A model generated the notes under the pieces. It had not been told where the DNA came from. It was given only the letters and a program-made list of their open reading frames with translations, and made no database searches. 64,000 nucleotides of DNA. Origin: Filosporella fistucella (taxonomy: Eukaryota; Ascomycota; Leotiomycetes; Helotiales). The translations under genes were made by a program, and so were the position numbers. The stretch lies in assembly GCA_030077755.1 (NCBI GenBank), contig JAQJZZ010000012.1, forward strand, positions 372,001-436,000, written 5' to 3'. The number at the start of each line of letters is the position of its first letter. Position 1 is the stretch's first letter. This document shows positions 44,431 through 56,067 of this stretch, in pieces.

Positions 44431-47400
44431 ATGTTCACAACCAGCGTATTTCTCGCAATTCTTGTGTCACCTCTCGCTCAATGTCTTGGTCTCCCAAAAG
44501 CTTCGTCCAATGTCGTCAGTGCAGCCGTTCAGGCTGACTACAGCCTCATTGAGCGTACAGTTTTCAACATACAAGGTCATCATTATCTTGTAGGCCGAGA
44601 GTTGGATGAGAATGGAGCACTTATTTGCGGCGACAATCTGGTTTGTGCAGATGGAAGGTATGTCCTTCAGATGCGGTCAATATTCATTGTGTTTCTCTAA
44701 CCCTCACTTAGTTGCTGCGGACCTAACAGTAGGTGTGGCTATGGCCCTGACATTTGTGGAACTGGTTGTAAGAACGGATGCGACGCCACTGCCATGTGTG
44801 GAAAGTACAGCGCCGATGGACAAACAAAGTGCGGCATGAACTTGTGCTGCGGTAAGTTCTTCCGAGTTTCTTTATGGGTAGTCATTTATTTATGGTCGAG
44901 GGTTTAAAAAGCGCCTTCCTCCTTTCATACTCATTCTTGAAAATCCTCGAAAACGTCGACACGCTAATTCTGGGTGTGTATTATAGGAGGTGCTGGCTGG
45001 TGTGGGGTTAGTCCCAATCTTACGCTCTTAATACTCCCACTACTTGTATCTGACTCTGACACTTACGCTTCTATCACAGACTGCAGATACGACTTCTCCG
45101 ACCCTGGTCCAACACATACAACATGGTAAATGACTTCAATCTCCAAATCCAGTCAAGAGATAGCCACTGACATCTCTCAGGAGTGACGTATGTTCATCAG
45201 CGGCTAATCGAGCTGCATTCATATCGTCCTTGATTCCTTTCATGGATCAATATGGCTTTCAAGGAGTGGACATTGACTGGTAAGTCTTATCATCTGAAGT
45301 TATGCAGTAACTGGCACTTCCGAGAAGTGAGCCTATATGACTATGTTCGATGCTAAGACGTACGCTTCAGGGAATATCCGGGAGATCCTAAGCGTGGTGG
45401 TAAGAAAGAAGATACTGCAAACTTCGTTCTTCTATTACAGGAGATGCGAGCAGCGTTAGGGACCAAATACGGCATATCCATGGCGATTGCGCCTGATTAT
45501 TGGTATCTGAGGTAAGTCAATCTGTACCTGCTACCCATCATTGTGCGCTTGTCTAACAAATTTTCCGTAGATGGTTCGACGCCAAAGCAATGGTACGTCT
45601 CATGTAGAGTCTTCCCTTTACCAATGGGCTCGCTTTACTCTAATTAGTGAAAATAACTGAGCTGACTTTACGATTAGGAACCCTATGTATGTTTATCTCC
45701 CAGAGCGTACCCCTCTGATCATACCTCAACTTCGTCCTGAGATACATGGTCTGAGACAATTTGCTAACTATGTCTCGCTGAATAGGTTGACTGGTTTGGC
45801 TTCATGGCTTATGATTTGCATGGTCCTTGGGACTCGGATGTGGTGACTCTGGGATCAATCGTCAGAGGCCAAGCAGATATCCGAGAGATCTACAATAACA
45901 CAATGCCTCTTGTAAGCGACAGCTGAGCTGCGGCTCTTTCCTGCCATGATTTAGTGCATATTGCTGACCTGTTTCTGTTCTCAGTGGTTTGCCGGCCTCA
46001 ATCCTCAGAAGCTGAATTTCGGACTGGCGGTATGTTCCCAACCTTCATTAAATTATTGTTGCAAGACTCATCACAATCGTCTCGGCGATTTTGCAGATTG
46101 CTCCACCCAAGGGTTCTGATTGGGCATTTGCTGACCTCCTTTTCCATCATTTAGAACTATGGTCGTGGATACACCCTAGCGGACAAAAGCTGTAACACCG
46201 TGGGCTGCAAATTCATTGGTGGAAGCAAGAAATCCCAGTGCACTGGTTCTGACGGTGTCATGTCTCTTACCGAAATCAATCAATTCCTCGTCAAAGACCA
46301 AGGCATCCAACCAAAGTTGAACCCGGATTCGATGATGATGGAGATAACTTGGGATGATCAGTGGATCGGCTATGATGACGAACAATCCTTCGAATTGAAG
46401 AGGCAATTCGCCGATAATCTATGTTTCGGAGGTACTATGTACTGGAGCATTGATTTCAATTCTGGTGCTGGAGCAGGTGGCTTGGAGCCAGAAGTCACGA
46501 CTGATGGCACTTGTGGCACGCAGAACGGCCAGAAAGTGTGTGGAAATGGCTTTGGAGATTGTTGCTCTTCGGTTGGTATCACTCATTCCTCAATCAATAT
46601 TGTACTGACTTGCACAGGGCGGTTGGTGCGGCTCAACTGATGGTCACTGTGGTAGCGGATGCCAATCGGGCAAATGTCTAGTGAGTCTCAACGTCCCTTG
46701 CGTGCATTTACATATCTCTAAGCATAATTATAGACGGATTTCGAGACGTCTGATGGCACTTGTGGAGCATTATTCGGCAACTCATACTGTGGAAATTGGA
46801 CACAAGGACCTTGCTGCTCCTCATCAGGATTCTGTGGTAGCAGCGTCTCCCATTGTAATGTCAACGGCGGCTGCCAGTCTGGCTGTGACGGCAACGGCTT
46901 CCCGATCAAGCAGCCAGTGCAGACTGGAAAATGGACAACTGTGCAGTACGTGGAACAGTCCTTGATCTCTCGCTTCTGACCATGCAATGATCTTGAGACC
47001 GTTTTGGAAGCTATCAACAGGTTCATTCGTTGATTGATCAATCTAGGTGCACCGAGACGGTCATAACGGATGCCGCCATATCCCCTCAGGACAGATGGAC
47101 TGGTGTCGACACCACTACAGCCATGAACGCCGCCTTTGCATATTGGGGTACCAGAAAAAATGGGCAGTTGACCTTTGCAAGAGAAATTAGTAATTTCTTC
47201 AACGTATGTACTTCTTGATATCCGTGCGATGACAGTGCAAAATATCTTTATTGACACATAAAAGGGCCCGGAAAATATGCATTGCGAGAGCAGTACGTCA
47301 CCTTTGAACCCCTAAACATTCGGGAAAGATACTAACAAATCTCAAAGTCAATACAGCTACCGGGTGTAATTCTTTTCTTGAGTGCGATGACACCAATCAT

Positions 47401-49016
47401 CCTGCGGGGTTCTTGATCCTTAACTCCTTCATCTCTATCAGCAACGTGAGTCATTCTAGCTGAAGTGGAAGACGCAACAAGAACGACTCAGGAGTTCAGA
47501 GTAGCGCTGACCTGTTGATAGTACTACAATAACTTTTACTTCGCCATTGATCAAGCCCACGCTTTAGTTGGAGGCACTGTCAGTTCTATACAAGGCACCG
47601 TAAGTAGAGCTTCATTTCTCCGACTCAGGACCACCCACGCAGCGTTTTCTAAAGCCTGCACTTGAGGTACCTGACGAAATGTTAATTGGCTCACCCGTTA
47701 CCTAGTTTGCCAATGTCAAGAAGGGAGAAAAAGCCCTTCAAATAATGTTAGATGTCCTTGGCCTCAGCTTTGGGTTATTTGCAGCATCTGGATGGGCTCG
47801 CAGTAAGATATCATTCCCAGTTTCTACGAGGTCAAAAAGATGGAAACGCTTACAATTTTCGAAATAGTTAAACCGTTGCCATATTTCCAAGGGAAAGGAG
47901 TCGACTTCGATACCTATAAGGATACACTCAACACGATAGTTTCTAATGGAATCACGATTCTCAAGGATACCCAAGTCAAGTAAGTGCGAGAACTGCTGGA
48001 CAAAGCCTCTTCATTTCAAATGAACGTGTTGACATAAGTAGGGACAAAACACTGAGCGTCCAGAACACTCTCGAAGTGAACGTCGCAGCGATGGCTGCAG
48101 GATGGTATAAAGCCGCCGAAGCAACACTCGGATCGTTGTTTGATGGCTCGGATAACTCCATTAAAATGATTACAGCAATGATTGATGGTGGAAAGCTTCA
48201 AGATTTTACGCCGCCCACCGCCGTCCAAATCAAGGATACAGTGATCAGGTCAATGTACTCTTTTCTTATTCCAATGGCATGGAGTGCCGGTGGTGACGAG
48301 CATGCACCTTTCATTCTCGACGCTAGTAGGTTTTATCGTACTTCATTCAGAAACATGTCTAATTGCTTGCTTAGACACCGATTGTGCTACTGCCGCGAAG
48401 TGGGATGATGATGATCATGAAGACATCCTGCACATGAAGCGGGAGACCGCCGCCAAGTCCGGGATGTGTCTTAACAACAGAGTCTAGTAAGTCCTTTGTT
48501 CTTACAACGTCTTGACCGTGAGAATCAGAACATCCTGAGAGTAGTTTTGAGACTTTCATAAACGCGCTTTTGCTAACTCTCTAATTCAGCTACCTCGTTA
48601 GCGCCAAAGGCAAGAGAAACTGCATCGAAGCACATCAAGGTACTACCTGCACCGGCTTCGATCTATTTTCCATGCTTCCCGGAATTGAAACTCTCGATGG
48701 CACTAAATGGGGCAATATAAATCGCGGCAACATTATCGAGGGGTAAGCATCCCCTCCATCCCATCCAACATCACTTTATCTCATTGCTAATATTTCGTCC
48801 TCCTACAGAAGTTTTAACTCATGGAAATTCAATGGTCTAAAGAATGGTTTAAAGCAGAGTGATGAAAAACTCATTGCGAAAGCTAACCTCAACACGATAG
48901 TTGATTTAGACATTCTGGCCCCAGGTGTCTGGGTTATACCAGTCTGTAGCCAGGCTGAGGCATATGCTAATTGGGCGGGTCAGGCTACAGGTAAGGCGAA
49001 CTACCCATGTAATTAA
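44431..49016 (+). CDS. Killer-toxin-like GH18 chitinase with chitin-binding modules (barrel apparently incomplete)
   Basis: Secreted chitinase of fungal subgroup C (alpha/beta killer-toxin-like), with about 20 introns. Signal peptide MFTTSVFLAILVSPLAQCLG. A first ChtBD1-type module (CCGPNSRCGYGPDICGTGC, then KCGMNLCC) lies at ~44700-44860. The GH18 part has GFQGVDIDW joined by an intron to EYPGDP (the DxDxE motif with catalytic Glu), then PDYWYLRWFDAKAM, VDWFGFMAYDLHGPWDSDV and TMYWSIDFNSG. Two further Cys-rich modules (~46500-46680 and ~46735-46850) and the long C-terminal region of this chitinase group follow, ending at ANYPCN. No LysM domain is visible. The sequence goes from the first module (GAGWCG) to YDFSDPGPTHTTW with no coding room for strands beta1-beta3 of the barrel, including the SxGG motif. 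It may therefore be non-catalytic or a decaying gene. One exon (45678-45686) is 9 nt. Confidence 0.75.
45678..45686 (+). other. 9-nt micro-exon of the chitinase gene
   Basis: GAACCCTAT between acceptor GATTAG and donor GTATGT. It encodes E-P-Y between DAKAM and VDWFGF, matching the expected order in GH18 enzymes. Confidence 0.75.
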
Positions 49017-49851
49017 TTGAATTCGAATTTCTTGATTGGTGGGAGGGTAGGGGAGTGAATTGGATGAGATATTAGATTTTAGATCCTCTGCATGTTTGCC
49101 ATATCATTAGCCGTCTTTCATGTATATATTAGCATCGAGCCTTTCAAATAGAGTAAGAAACTGTTCAGAACTTTGCACCATCAAGTACTCATTAGTGACT
49201 TACAACTTGACATTGAAATACCAGCTTGTTCTTCACGACTCCATAGTTCCGCCGCCATTTAATCGTAGCACCTGCTGCTTGTGACATGAATAGTAGGCAT
49301 AGATGCGGAATGAGTTTGGTAAAATGCGATAGATCACCAGCTGTCTATTCTAATGCTCTTCATACCTGCCTACATAGGTACCTTACCCTGTCTCGTGTAT
49401 CACGTGCCGAGCTCTCCAGGTGGCGGGGTCGGTAACTTCAAAAGGACCCCTAACGATAGACCAGCTCGCAGAAGCATCATTGAGCAACCAAGATTGAACA
49501 AGACTCCGTAATCGATTCAATACAGAGGCAACAGACAGAGTTGTACGTTGATACATCACTTGCGCAAAACATCAAGGTTAGGACGTGATCCATTGTGATC
49601 ACAATTCTGTTATTCCCGGCATTCTCCTCCAATCCCCCACTATTGCTCCCCTCGGCGATAAGATAAACCTTAAGCTTTCTGCTGAGAAATCCAAACTCGG
49701 TGCAAGTTTGTACCCCACATCACACACCAAACATTCCTTTAGCTCATTGTCGCCTCCTCTTCCTCAAAGAGAAATGTTTACTATTCAATAACCTCAATAG
49801 AACAATCTCCAAGGTCTCCGCTCTATTCCTTCTGCAAACCTCAAAGCAATT
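49017..49851. other. Intergenic, NPY1 promoter
   Basis: 835 bases with no supportable gene. CACGTG at 49402-49407 and a pyrimidine-rich leader before the NPY1 start. Confidence 0.4.
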
Positions 49852-51160
49852 ATGCCCCCTCAACCAGACCTCCCTGATCCCGCCCATCACGACGTAGACT
49901 CCATGCTGAGCAGAAAGTTTGGCCGCGAGGTAGCAAACTACTTCTCCGGCTCTCCTCTCAACCGCGTGTCTTTCCTGCGCGCAAACCACGATTTCATCTC
50001 CGCTGCTCTCACGCACCCTTCTACCCATTTCCTGCTCTTCAACGATCTGGCTCCGCTGGCGAAGAACCCGGCTCAACTGGCATATGCTACACATGATGAG
50101 GTGGCGCCGTTGATAGGAGAGAATCCATTCGAGAAGACAGAGGAGGAAATGATCAAGGAATATAACTCTGCTATTACGCTGCCATTGGTACTATTCCTAG
50201 GCTTGGATGAGAGACATAGAGAAGGTTTCGAACATGGAATATACAAAGGAATCCCGCATTTCGCAGTCGATGTTACGCCAAAAGGAACGGTGACGGAGGC
50301 TGCAAATGGGGTGGTAGAAGCTATGAAAGCAAAGGGATTGTCATTCATCGAAGGACGAATGCATATGACTTTGAATGCACCCGAAGGTATTTCCCCCAAC
50401 CATGAAAGAAAGAAAGAAATATACTTACCCCTTTCAAGCCGCAATCTATGCCCAAGCCCGCGCTCTCCTCGACTGGAACGCACGAAACCCCTTCTGCGGC
50501 GGCTGCGGCCAACCCACCCTCTCCGTAAATGCAGGCACCAAACGAGTCTGTCCCCCAACTGATTATGGTTCCCTTCCCACTGCCCAAGGAGGCGCTACAT
50601 CCATTCCCTCCAAACCGCACGAGCGCTCCGCCTGCGTAACCCGCAAAGGCGTATCCAACCTCTCCTTCCCACGTACCGATCCGACTGTAATAATGGCCGT
50701 AGTCTCTCACGACGCGAAGAGGATCCTCCTCGGTCGTCAGAAACGCTGGCCACCGCACTGGTACAGCACTCTAGCCGGGTTCTGCGAGCCCGCTGAATCG
50801 GTCGAAGAAGCTGTGCGCAGAGAAGTATGGGAGGAATCTGGTGTCTTGCTTGGAAGAGTAGTTATCCATTCTACGCAACCCTGGCCTTATCCTGCGAATC
50901 TGATGATTGGTGCCATTGGACAGGCGTTACCGGATGGAGAGAAGATACATTTAGAACATGATCCTGAGCTTGAGGATGCGAAATGGTTTGAGGTGGATGA
51001 GGTTAGGGAGGCGTTGAAGGTGGGTACTAGTGGATTGGGAGAGGCCCCGGGAGAGGGATATAAGGAGGGGGGATTGAGATTACCGCCTCAGACGGCGATT
51101 GCGAATCAGTTGTTGCAGGCTGTTGTAGGTGGGTTCTTGGGAGAGAATCCGAAGATTTGA
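49852..51160 (+). CDS. NPY1: NADH pyrophosphatase (Nudix; Npy1/NUDT12-like)
   Basis: Hydrolyses NADH to NMNH and AMP and decaps NAD-capped RNA in characterised relatives; peroxisomal in yeast. Exons 49852-50386 and 50439-51160 give 418 aa. The N-terminal NUDIX-like domain (residues ~30-180) precedes a zinc-ribbon start, WNARNPFCGGCGQPTL, with a later Cys in KRVCPPT. The Nudix box is GFCEPAESVEEAVRREVWEE, followed by SGV: all of G-x5-E-x7-R-E-x2-E-E-x-G is present. The NADH-specific array downstream reads TQPWPYPANLMIG (consensus S-Q-P-W-P-F-P-x-S), so the first Ser is Thr and the last Ser is Asn. No clear PTS1 is present (C terminus NPKI). Confidence 0.92.
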
Positions 51161-51477
51161 GGGTGAAGGGGGAGGAGATAGATGTACATAGTTAGAATAG
51201 AATGGCATGATTTGCTTCTACTGGACTGAGGTACCTTGTGAACTGGCGGGGTAAGGTATCACGCCACTATGTGAGCATCAGGTTGAAAGTGCTTCTCAGC
51301 CCATACTCTGCATTGCATGATAAGACCCAATGAAAGGAGGTATAAATCAAGAGAAATCATAATTAACTATCAATCTCATTACTTCTCTCTCTATTTCCAT
51401 GCCCTTTTCATTGATCTTAACGCCAGATATATTTATCCAAACACAACCCCCCAAAACGCCTCGAATGCGTAGACTAT
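51161..51477. other. Intergenic between convergent NPY1 and SSL2
   Basis: 317 bases of 3' flanks; T-rich near the SSL2 stop. No gene. Confidence 0.5.
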
Positions 51478-54063
51478 TTAATCCTCTTCCAAAGCCAACT
51501 TTCTCTTCTGCTGATCCCTCTGCAATTTCTTGAAGAAAGGATTACTCTCCTTCTTCTTCTTCAATTCTCTGTTACGACTCTTATTCTGCTCCACGTACGC
51601 CATATCCTGACCACCCGCCAACTCACTCAGTGAGCCTGCCGTTCGTCTCGCACCACCCTTCTTCTTACTCTTCTTGCTTCTTGCACCTGCACCGCCCTTC
51701 GCCATGCGGTCAAACAGATCGTCTCCATCCTCGTAATCTTTTTCGGCGTCAGCACTCTCGCTGTGCAGCATGACGTTTTGGAGCAGTTCGCGGCGTTCCA
51801 GTGGTGACTTGAAAGCTAGATCGGGGAGATCCTCGAGACCTTGGAGATGGGTTATCACCTTGAAGGCGTAGCCTTGGTCAACGAGGAAGGCCTGGCGTTT
51901 GGAGGAGTAGACCATTTCTTGAGTGTCTTTTGATACAAGGGAGTAGAAAAAGGCGTTGAAACCTTCGTCATTTCTTCTCTTGGCTCGAAGGATACGTCCA
52001 AGACGTTGAGCTTCTTGACGACGAGATCCGAAATGGGACGATATTTGAATTAGGCATGTTGCTTCAGGCAAATCGAGAGACGTGTCTCCAATCTTCGAGA
52101 GGAAAAGAGTATTGATGCTTGGGTTGTGCTGGAAATTTTCCAAGATTCGCAAACGCTCCGCATTACCAGTCTCGCCGTGAATAAAAACCTTCTTCAGCTT
52201 GTTTGCGTACAGATCAAGAGCGTAGATATTGTCGGAGAACACAATGATTTTATCCCCCCGCTTCTCGTGGTAGTCGATGAGAAATTGGGCAGCCTGAAAC
52301 TTTGAAGGATTCATAATCCAGAGTAGGGATTTTGTTCTGGCAGGAGCACGAAGATATTCTGTATAGAATTCTGTCGTCATTGGACACCACACTTCTGCAC
52401 ATTGAACTCTGGCGATATGGCCTTGCTCGGCCAATTCCATCCAATTGGCTTCGTAAAGTTTCGGTCCAATCAGAAAGTTTAAATCGCTGATCTTGTCATC
52501 TTCACGAAGGAGTGTGGCGGTCAATCCTAGTTTCGAATGTGTCTTGATGATCGATGTGACCCGTCTAAACATGTGTGCTGGTGCAACATGAACCTCATCC
52601 AGAATCATCAGACCCCATTCTCTGCCTGTTAAGAAATCCATCATTTTTTGAGAATCATAGGATCGTTTACCCTTTTGGGCAACCATGTTATAAGTAGTAA
52701 CAATAATACCAGTATTGCCACTAAACCTTTCCTTGTTGTCCGAAGTGAAAACAGCAATGTCATTCGGGCTGATATTTGACCACTTCAGAAATTCTTGCCG
52801 CCATTGTACCACAGACATAGAACTGGTGCAAAGAATGATAACACCCTTCTTGATTGTGCAAGCAGCGGTGACTCCGACTAATGTCTTACCAGCTCCGCAA
52901 GGTAAAACAATAAGGCCACTCTTTGCTCTTCCGTTACCAAACATCTTACTCAAACTTTTCTCTTGGTAATGTCGAATAAGTGCGCTTGGCTTCAAATCGA
53001 TTTCTAGATTGGCGTTGTGAAAATCTACACGAAAATCGTATTCTTCCAGTACTGGCAATCCCAGTTCTAAACAGCGCTTTTGAATCGTTTCGACGCCATC
53101 GTCGGCAATTTCAAAGGCATGGACGGTGTCAACCTCATCGTCATCGTCGTCCTCTTCATTTAATTTGGCAAATATATCTTCCTGTGTGACTACCGCATCC
53201 TCTTGGGTCTTTTTCTGCAAATTGCCTCCCGCCTGTTGAACACCTGCTGCGTTACTGGTTCCAGGAATGACTAAACCAGCCATCTTTGGTGCATGACTGG
53301 TCGTTATGTCTTCCGATCCTTGCACCCTGAGGGCGCCAATGATCGGATCCTTCAGCAACCTTTGCAGCATTTCAGGGTCAGAACTTTCAATATAATGCTT
53401 CGTATTTTTCAACACTAGTTTGACCTTGCCATAACTATGTGTGCAATTTGTGATGAAGTCTTTTATGCTGTCAGGCACTGGAACCTTCGACAATCGATCG
53501 AGCACATTTATTATGTCTTTCGGATCCAATCCCACTGATACAGCTGCATAGAGACTGTGTGGCGTGAGAGAGTATTCGTGGAGGAATTGAGGCCGTGATT
53601 GAGGTTCTGCAATCGTTGTGAGGAAATCTTGGGCATGAGAAGCAAGGGGAGAGAAGCTCTCGAGTATAATCTTTCCTTTCACCGGATCTATCCATAACGG
53701 CCTGTTTTCATGATCCGGCTTAAGTGATAAGTAGGAGAAATCATTGTTGCCAAAATGATGACTCGCAGAATCTCGGCCTCTTGCAAAGCTGTGATCATTT
53801 CTTTTGGTTTGATACTTTGCAACTGAGAGATTCGCCTTTGCCTTCTTTACCTCTTCGGTCTCGGATTCGGTCTCGTCGGAGGACACGTACTCGTCGCTGC
53901 TGCCAATACTGCGAGGTGTTGCAGGACCTGGAGTCGAGGCAACAGACTCTCTGCCTGCCTTATTTCCTCCCTTAACATCTAGAGAAAAGTGTTAGTTAGC
54001 ACTGTTAGAATAGCAAAGCAAGCATAAGCCCATACTGGATGAAGCTTTTCTCTTTACCGGCAT
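51478..54063 (-). CDS. SSL2: TFIIH DNA helicase/translocase XPB (Ssl2/Rad25)
   Basis: 3'-5' translocase subunit of TFIIH, for promoter opening and nucleotide-excision repair. Exons 54063-54036 and 53978-51478 give 842 aa, as in yeast Ssl2 (843 aa). The N-terminal domain has [19 protein letters not shown] and [20 protein letters not shown]; an acidic run ([10 protein letters not shown]) lies near residue 280. The helicase core has Walker [13 protein letters not shown] (~365-373), motif [13 protein letters not shown] (~470), [16 protein letters not shown] (carrying the XPB RED residues) and motif [20 protein letters not shown]. The C terminus is Lys-rich ([11 protein letters not shown]). The first exon supplies only MPVKRKASS plus one base. 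The 28-nt coding first exon and the start ATG are supported by frame closure. Confidence 0.96.
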
Positions 54064-54301
54064 CTTGTGACCTGCCAGCAGATGATGCCGTGAATCGATA
54101 ATGGAAGAATTGAAAACGGAGTGAGGTGACTGATGTAGTCTGCAAGGCTGACAAAGAGTCAGAACCGCGCTAAAGTGGCAAGGCCGAATACAGTGGAAGC
54201 GCGTGAATATTTCGGTACAGACCAAAGTCAACAACAATTCAAATCCTACCCAGGAGCTTTGCAACTATTTCTGCAAATTACCAGAAGTTGCTGCAATCAA
54301 C
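54064..54301. promoter_or_regulatory. Bidirectional promoter, SSL2 / HOT13
   Basis: 238 bases between head-to-head start codons. Both are housekeeping genes, and this compact spacing must serve both. No individual site assigned. Confidence 0.6.
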
Positions 54302-54818
54302 ATGTGGTAAGTGCGACTAACTCAGTTCTGGTACAGAATCTCACCCGCCACAGTAAGCATATTCTCAACGCCCAAGTATCTATCAGATCCCCATGTTGTA
54401 AGTCTTCAAGTAACCCTCTTGAAGTTCAAACAAGTCCTCATTGGAGGTCAGGCAGAAAATGGTTCGACTGCGCAGAATGTCACAGTGAAACCGAAAATCA
54501 TCCTCTTCTGCAGAAGACTGAAATGGCAAGCCCCCACCTGCTTACCCCTCGTTCATTGTCTAACAACATCAGACTTTCGCGTGCAAGAAGTGCAAGAAGG
54601 CATTCCGCAAAGACGCGCAGGAATTCGAAGAAAGCGACGAGTATTGTCCACACTGCGATAACCATTATGTACTCGAGGCTGTGACCCCCAAGCCAATGCT
54701 GAAATTCGAGGGTGAAGATGCAAGAGTTGATAGCCGCATGCTGAAGGACGATCGCATTCGTGGCGAGGAGCAGAGGACCATTTTCGATGTCAAGGAAGCA
54801 CCGAACAAATTAGGTTGA
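54302..54818 (+). CDS. HOT13: CHY zinc-finger protein, helper of Tim13 (Hot13)
   Basis: Intermembrane-space zinc protein that in yeast keeps Mia40/small Tim oxidation running by removing zinc. Four exons, 54302-54306, 54354-54397, 54452-54525 and 54573-54818, give 122 aa (yeast 116 aa). Only 5 nt (ATGTG) of coding sequence lie in the first exon. Joined to the second they give MCKHILNAQVSIRSPCC, the expected family N terminus, followed by KWFDCAECHSETENHPL. Exon 4 carries FACKKCKKAFRKDAQEFEES and DEYCPHCDNHYVLEAVTP. All CHY-finger Cys/His pairs are present. Intron 3 (54526-54572) has a GC donor. The C-terminal tail (FDVKEAPNKLG) is charged. The overlapping longer plus-strand frame from 54175 is not the gene: its frame runs through intron 3 and misses exon 4. 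Confidence 0.88.
54526..54572 (+). other. GC-AG intron of HOT13
   Basis: Donor ATG/GCAAGC, branch TCTAAC, acceptor ACATCAG, 47 nt. It joins KTEM to TFACKKCKK in phase. No GT donor gives this join. Confidence 0.8.
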
Positions 54819-55064
54819 GAGTAGCTGGGTACTGCGATTTGGGATCTGATTTAGCGGCATGGGAATGGGATGGTGTTATTGATTTGCGCTGGGGGCAGAA
54901 AGAGCTGCGATCGACTTTACGCAGGTGCTGCTTGATAGCCGCTTGCAACAGCACAGAAAATATGGTTTTGACAAGTCAAAAAAACGACGAGGTGCTCTAG
55001 TCAACTTTTTCATGGCTCATTGATATTGTACACAAGTTCTATGTTGCAACCTCCACGAAAACGT

Positions 55065-56067
55065 CTAAGCATCTGGCGCTCTGGTCAAAATAGCTGCGCT
55101 CCCACTACCTGGTGTCCGACTGGTCTTCTTCTTGGCTGCCTCCTCGACCTTCTCCTGCTCAATGCTCTTGACATATGCCTCAATGTCCTCCACTGGCAAC
55201 ATTTCAAGTAATTTGCCTGGTGCCATGATAGCAATCTCGATATTTTTGGCTCCAGTTTGCACAACCTCCAATAACGACTTGATTGTCAACTTGATTGTAG
55301 CCTCTCTATCCATGTCCTCTTTATGATTCCTCTCCAAAAATTCTCGGACCGTCTTACTGGATCGGCCAATCGCATTTGCCTTCCTATTGAAACGTCAAAC
55401 TGTGTCCTCACTATTTATAGGTTCTTCTTACCATGCAGAGTAGATTCCTGACGGCTCAGTCTGGTACAGTCTTGGGGTCTTGTCATTAGGATCAAACCCA
55501 ACAATCAAGGTACTGATACCAAACGGTCTGACACCACCACTTTGTGTATATCTTTGCTGAACACCTGCCACATATTTTGTGATGTATTCAATCGTAACTG
55601 GATCCTCCACAGTCAGGCGATGAGATTGTGCTTCTAATCGGGCCTTGTCAACTAAGATTCGTGCATCGGCATTGAGTCCAGCGAATGCAAGGCAAACATG
55701 GGTATCGACAAGTCCAATCTTCGAGGGGGTAATGCGGGTATCTTGTAGCTTCATTGCTGATCGTTTCTCACATCCCAAAACAACAATGTCCTTTCCCTTA
55801 ACACCAACAGCACAAGTTCCTGGAATAATTTAGCTTAAAGTCCGCCAACCACCCTCAGCTCCCCCTCGTACCTCTCTTAACAGCCTCCAGCGCGTATTCA
55901 ACCTGGAAGACATGTCCATCGGGACTAACTTTGAATTAGCAGGAGGAATAATCTAAAAGCATTGTACAAGCTAACCTGAACACTGTGTATTGTTAGCAAT
56001 CGTCAATACCGTGCTACAGGAAGCAGTCTAGCTTACCTGAAAGAGCTCTATCGTATCCTGAAGCCAT
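55065..56067 (-). CDS. PRE6: 20S proteasome alpha4 subunit (Pre6/PSMA7)
   Basis: Structural alpha-ring subunit of the 20S core. Exons 56067-56037, 55982-55976, 55924-55872, 55819-55432 and 55383-55065 give 265 aa. The alpha-type N-terminal helix [20 protein letters not shown] is spread over three exons, the middle one of 7 nt. Further blocks are [79 protein letters not shown] and [18 protein letters not shown]. The C terminus is a Glu/Lys helix followed by a Ser/Gly-rich end. Order and spacing match yeast Pre6 (254 aa) throughout. Confidence 0.96.
55976..55982 (-). other. 7-nt micro-exon of PRE6
   Basis: TGTTCAG (minus strand) between acceptor ACACAG and donor GTTAGC. Together with flanking bases it encodes V-F-S of the conserved S-V-F-S-P-D-G. 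Skipping it shifts the frame. Confidence 0.85.

Noticed and set aside
5430..49410. About a dozen CACGTG E-boxes spread through intergenic DNA
   Set aside because: The number is close to random expectation for a 6-mer in 64 kb. Only the pair near 17830-17880 is mentioned.
54175..54684. 169-codon plus frame that overlaps HOT13
   Set aside because: It reads through HOT13 intron 3 and misses the conserved zinc-binding exon in the other frame. The spliced model gives the complete CHY finger.
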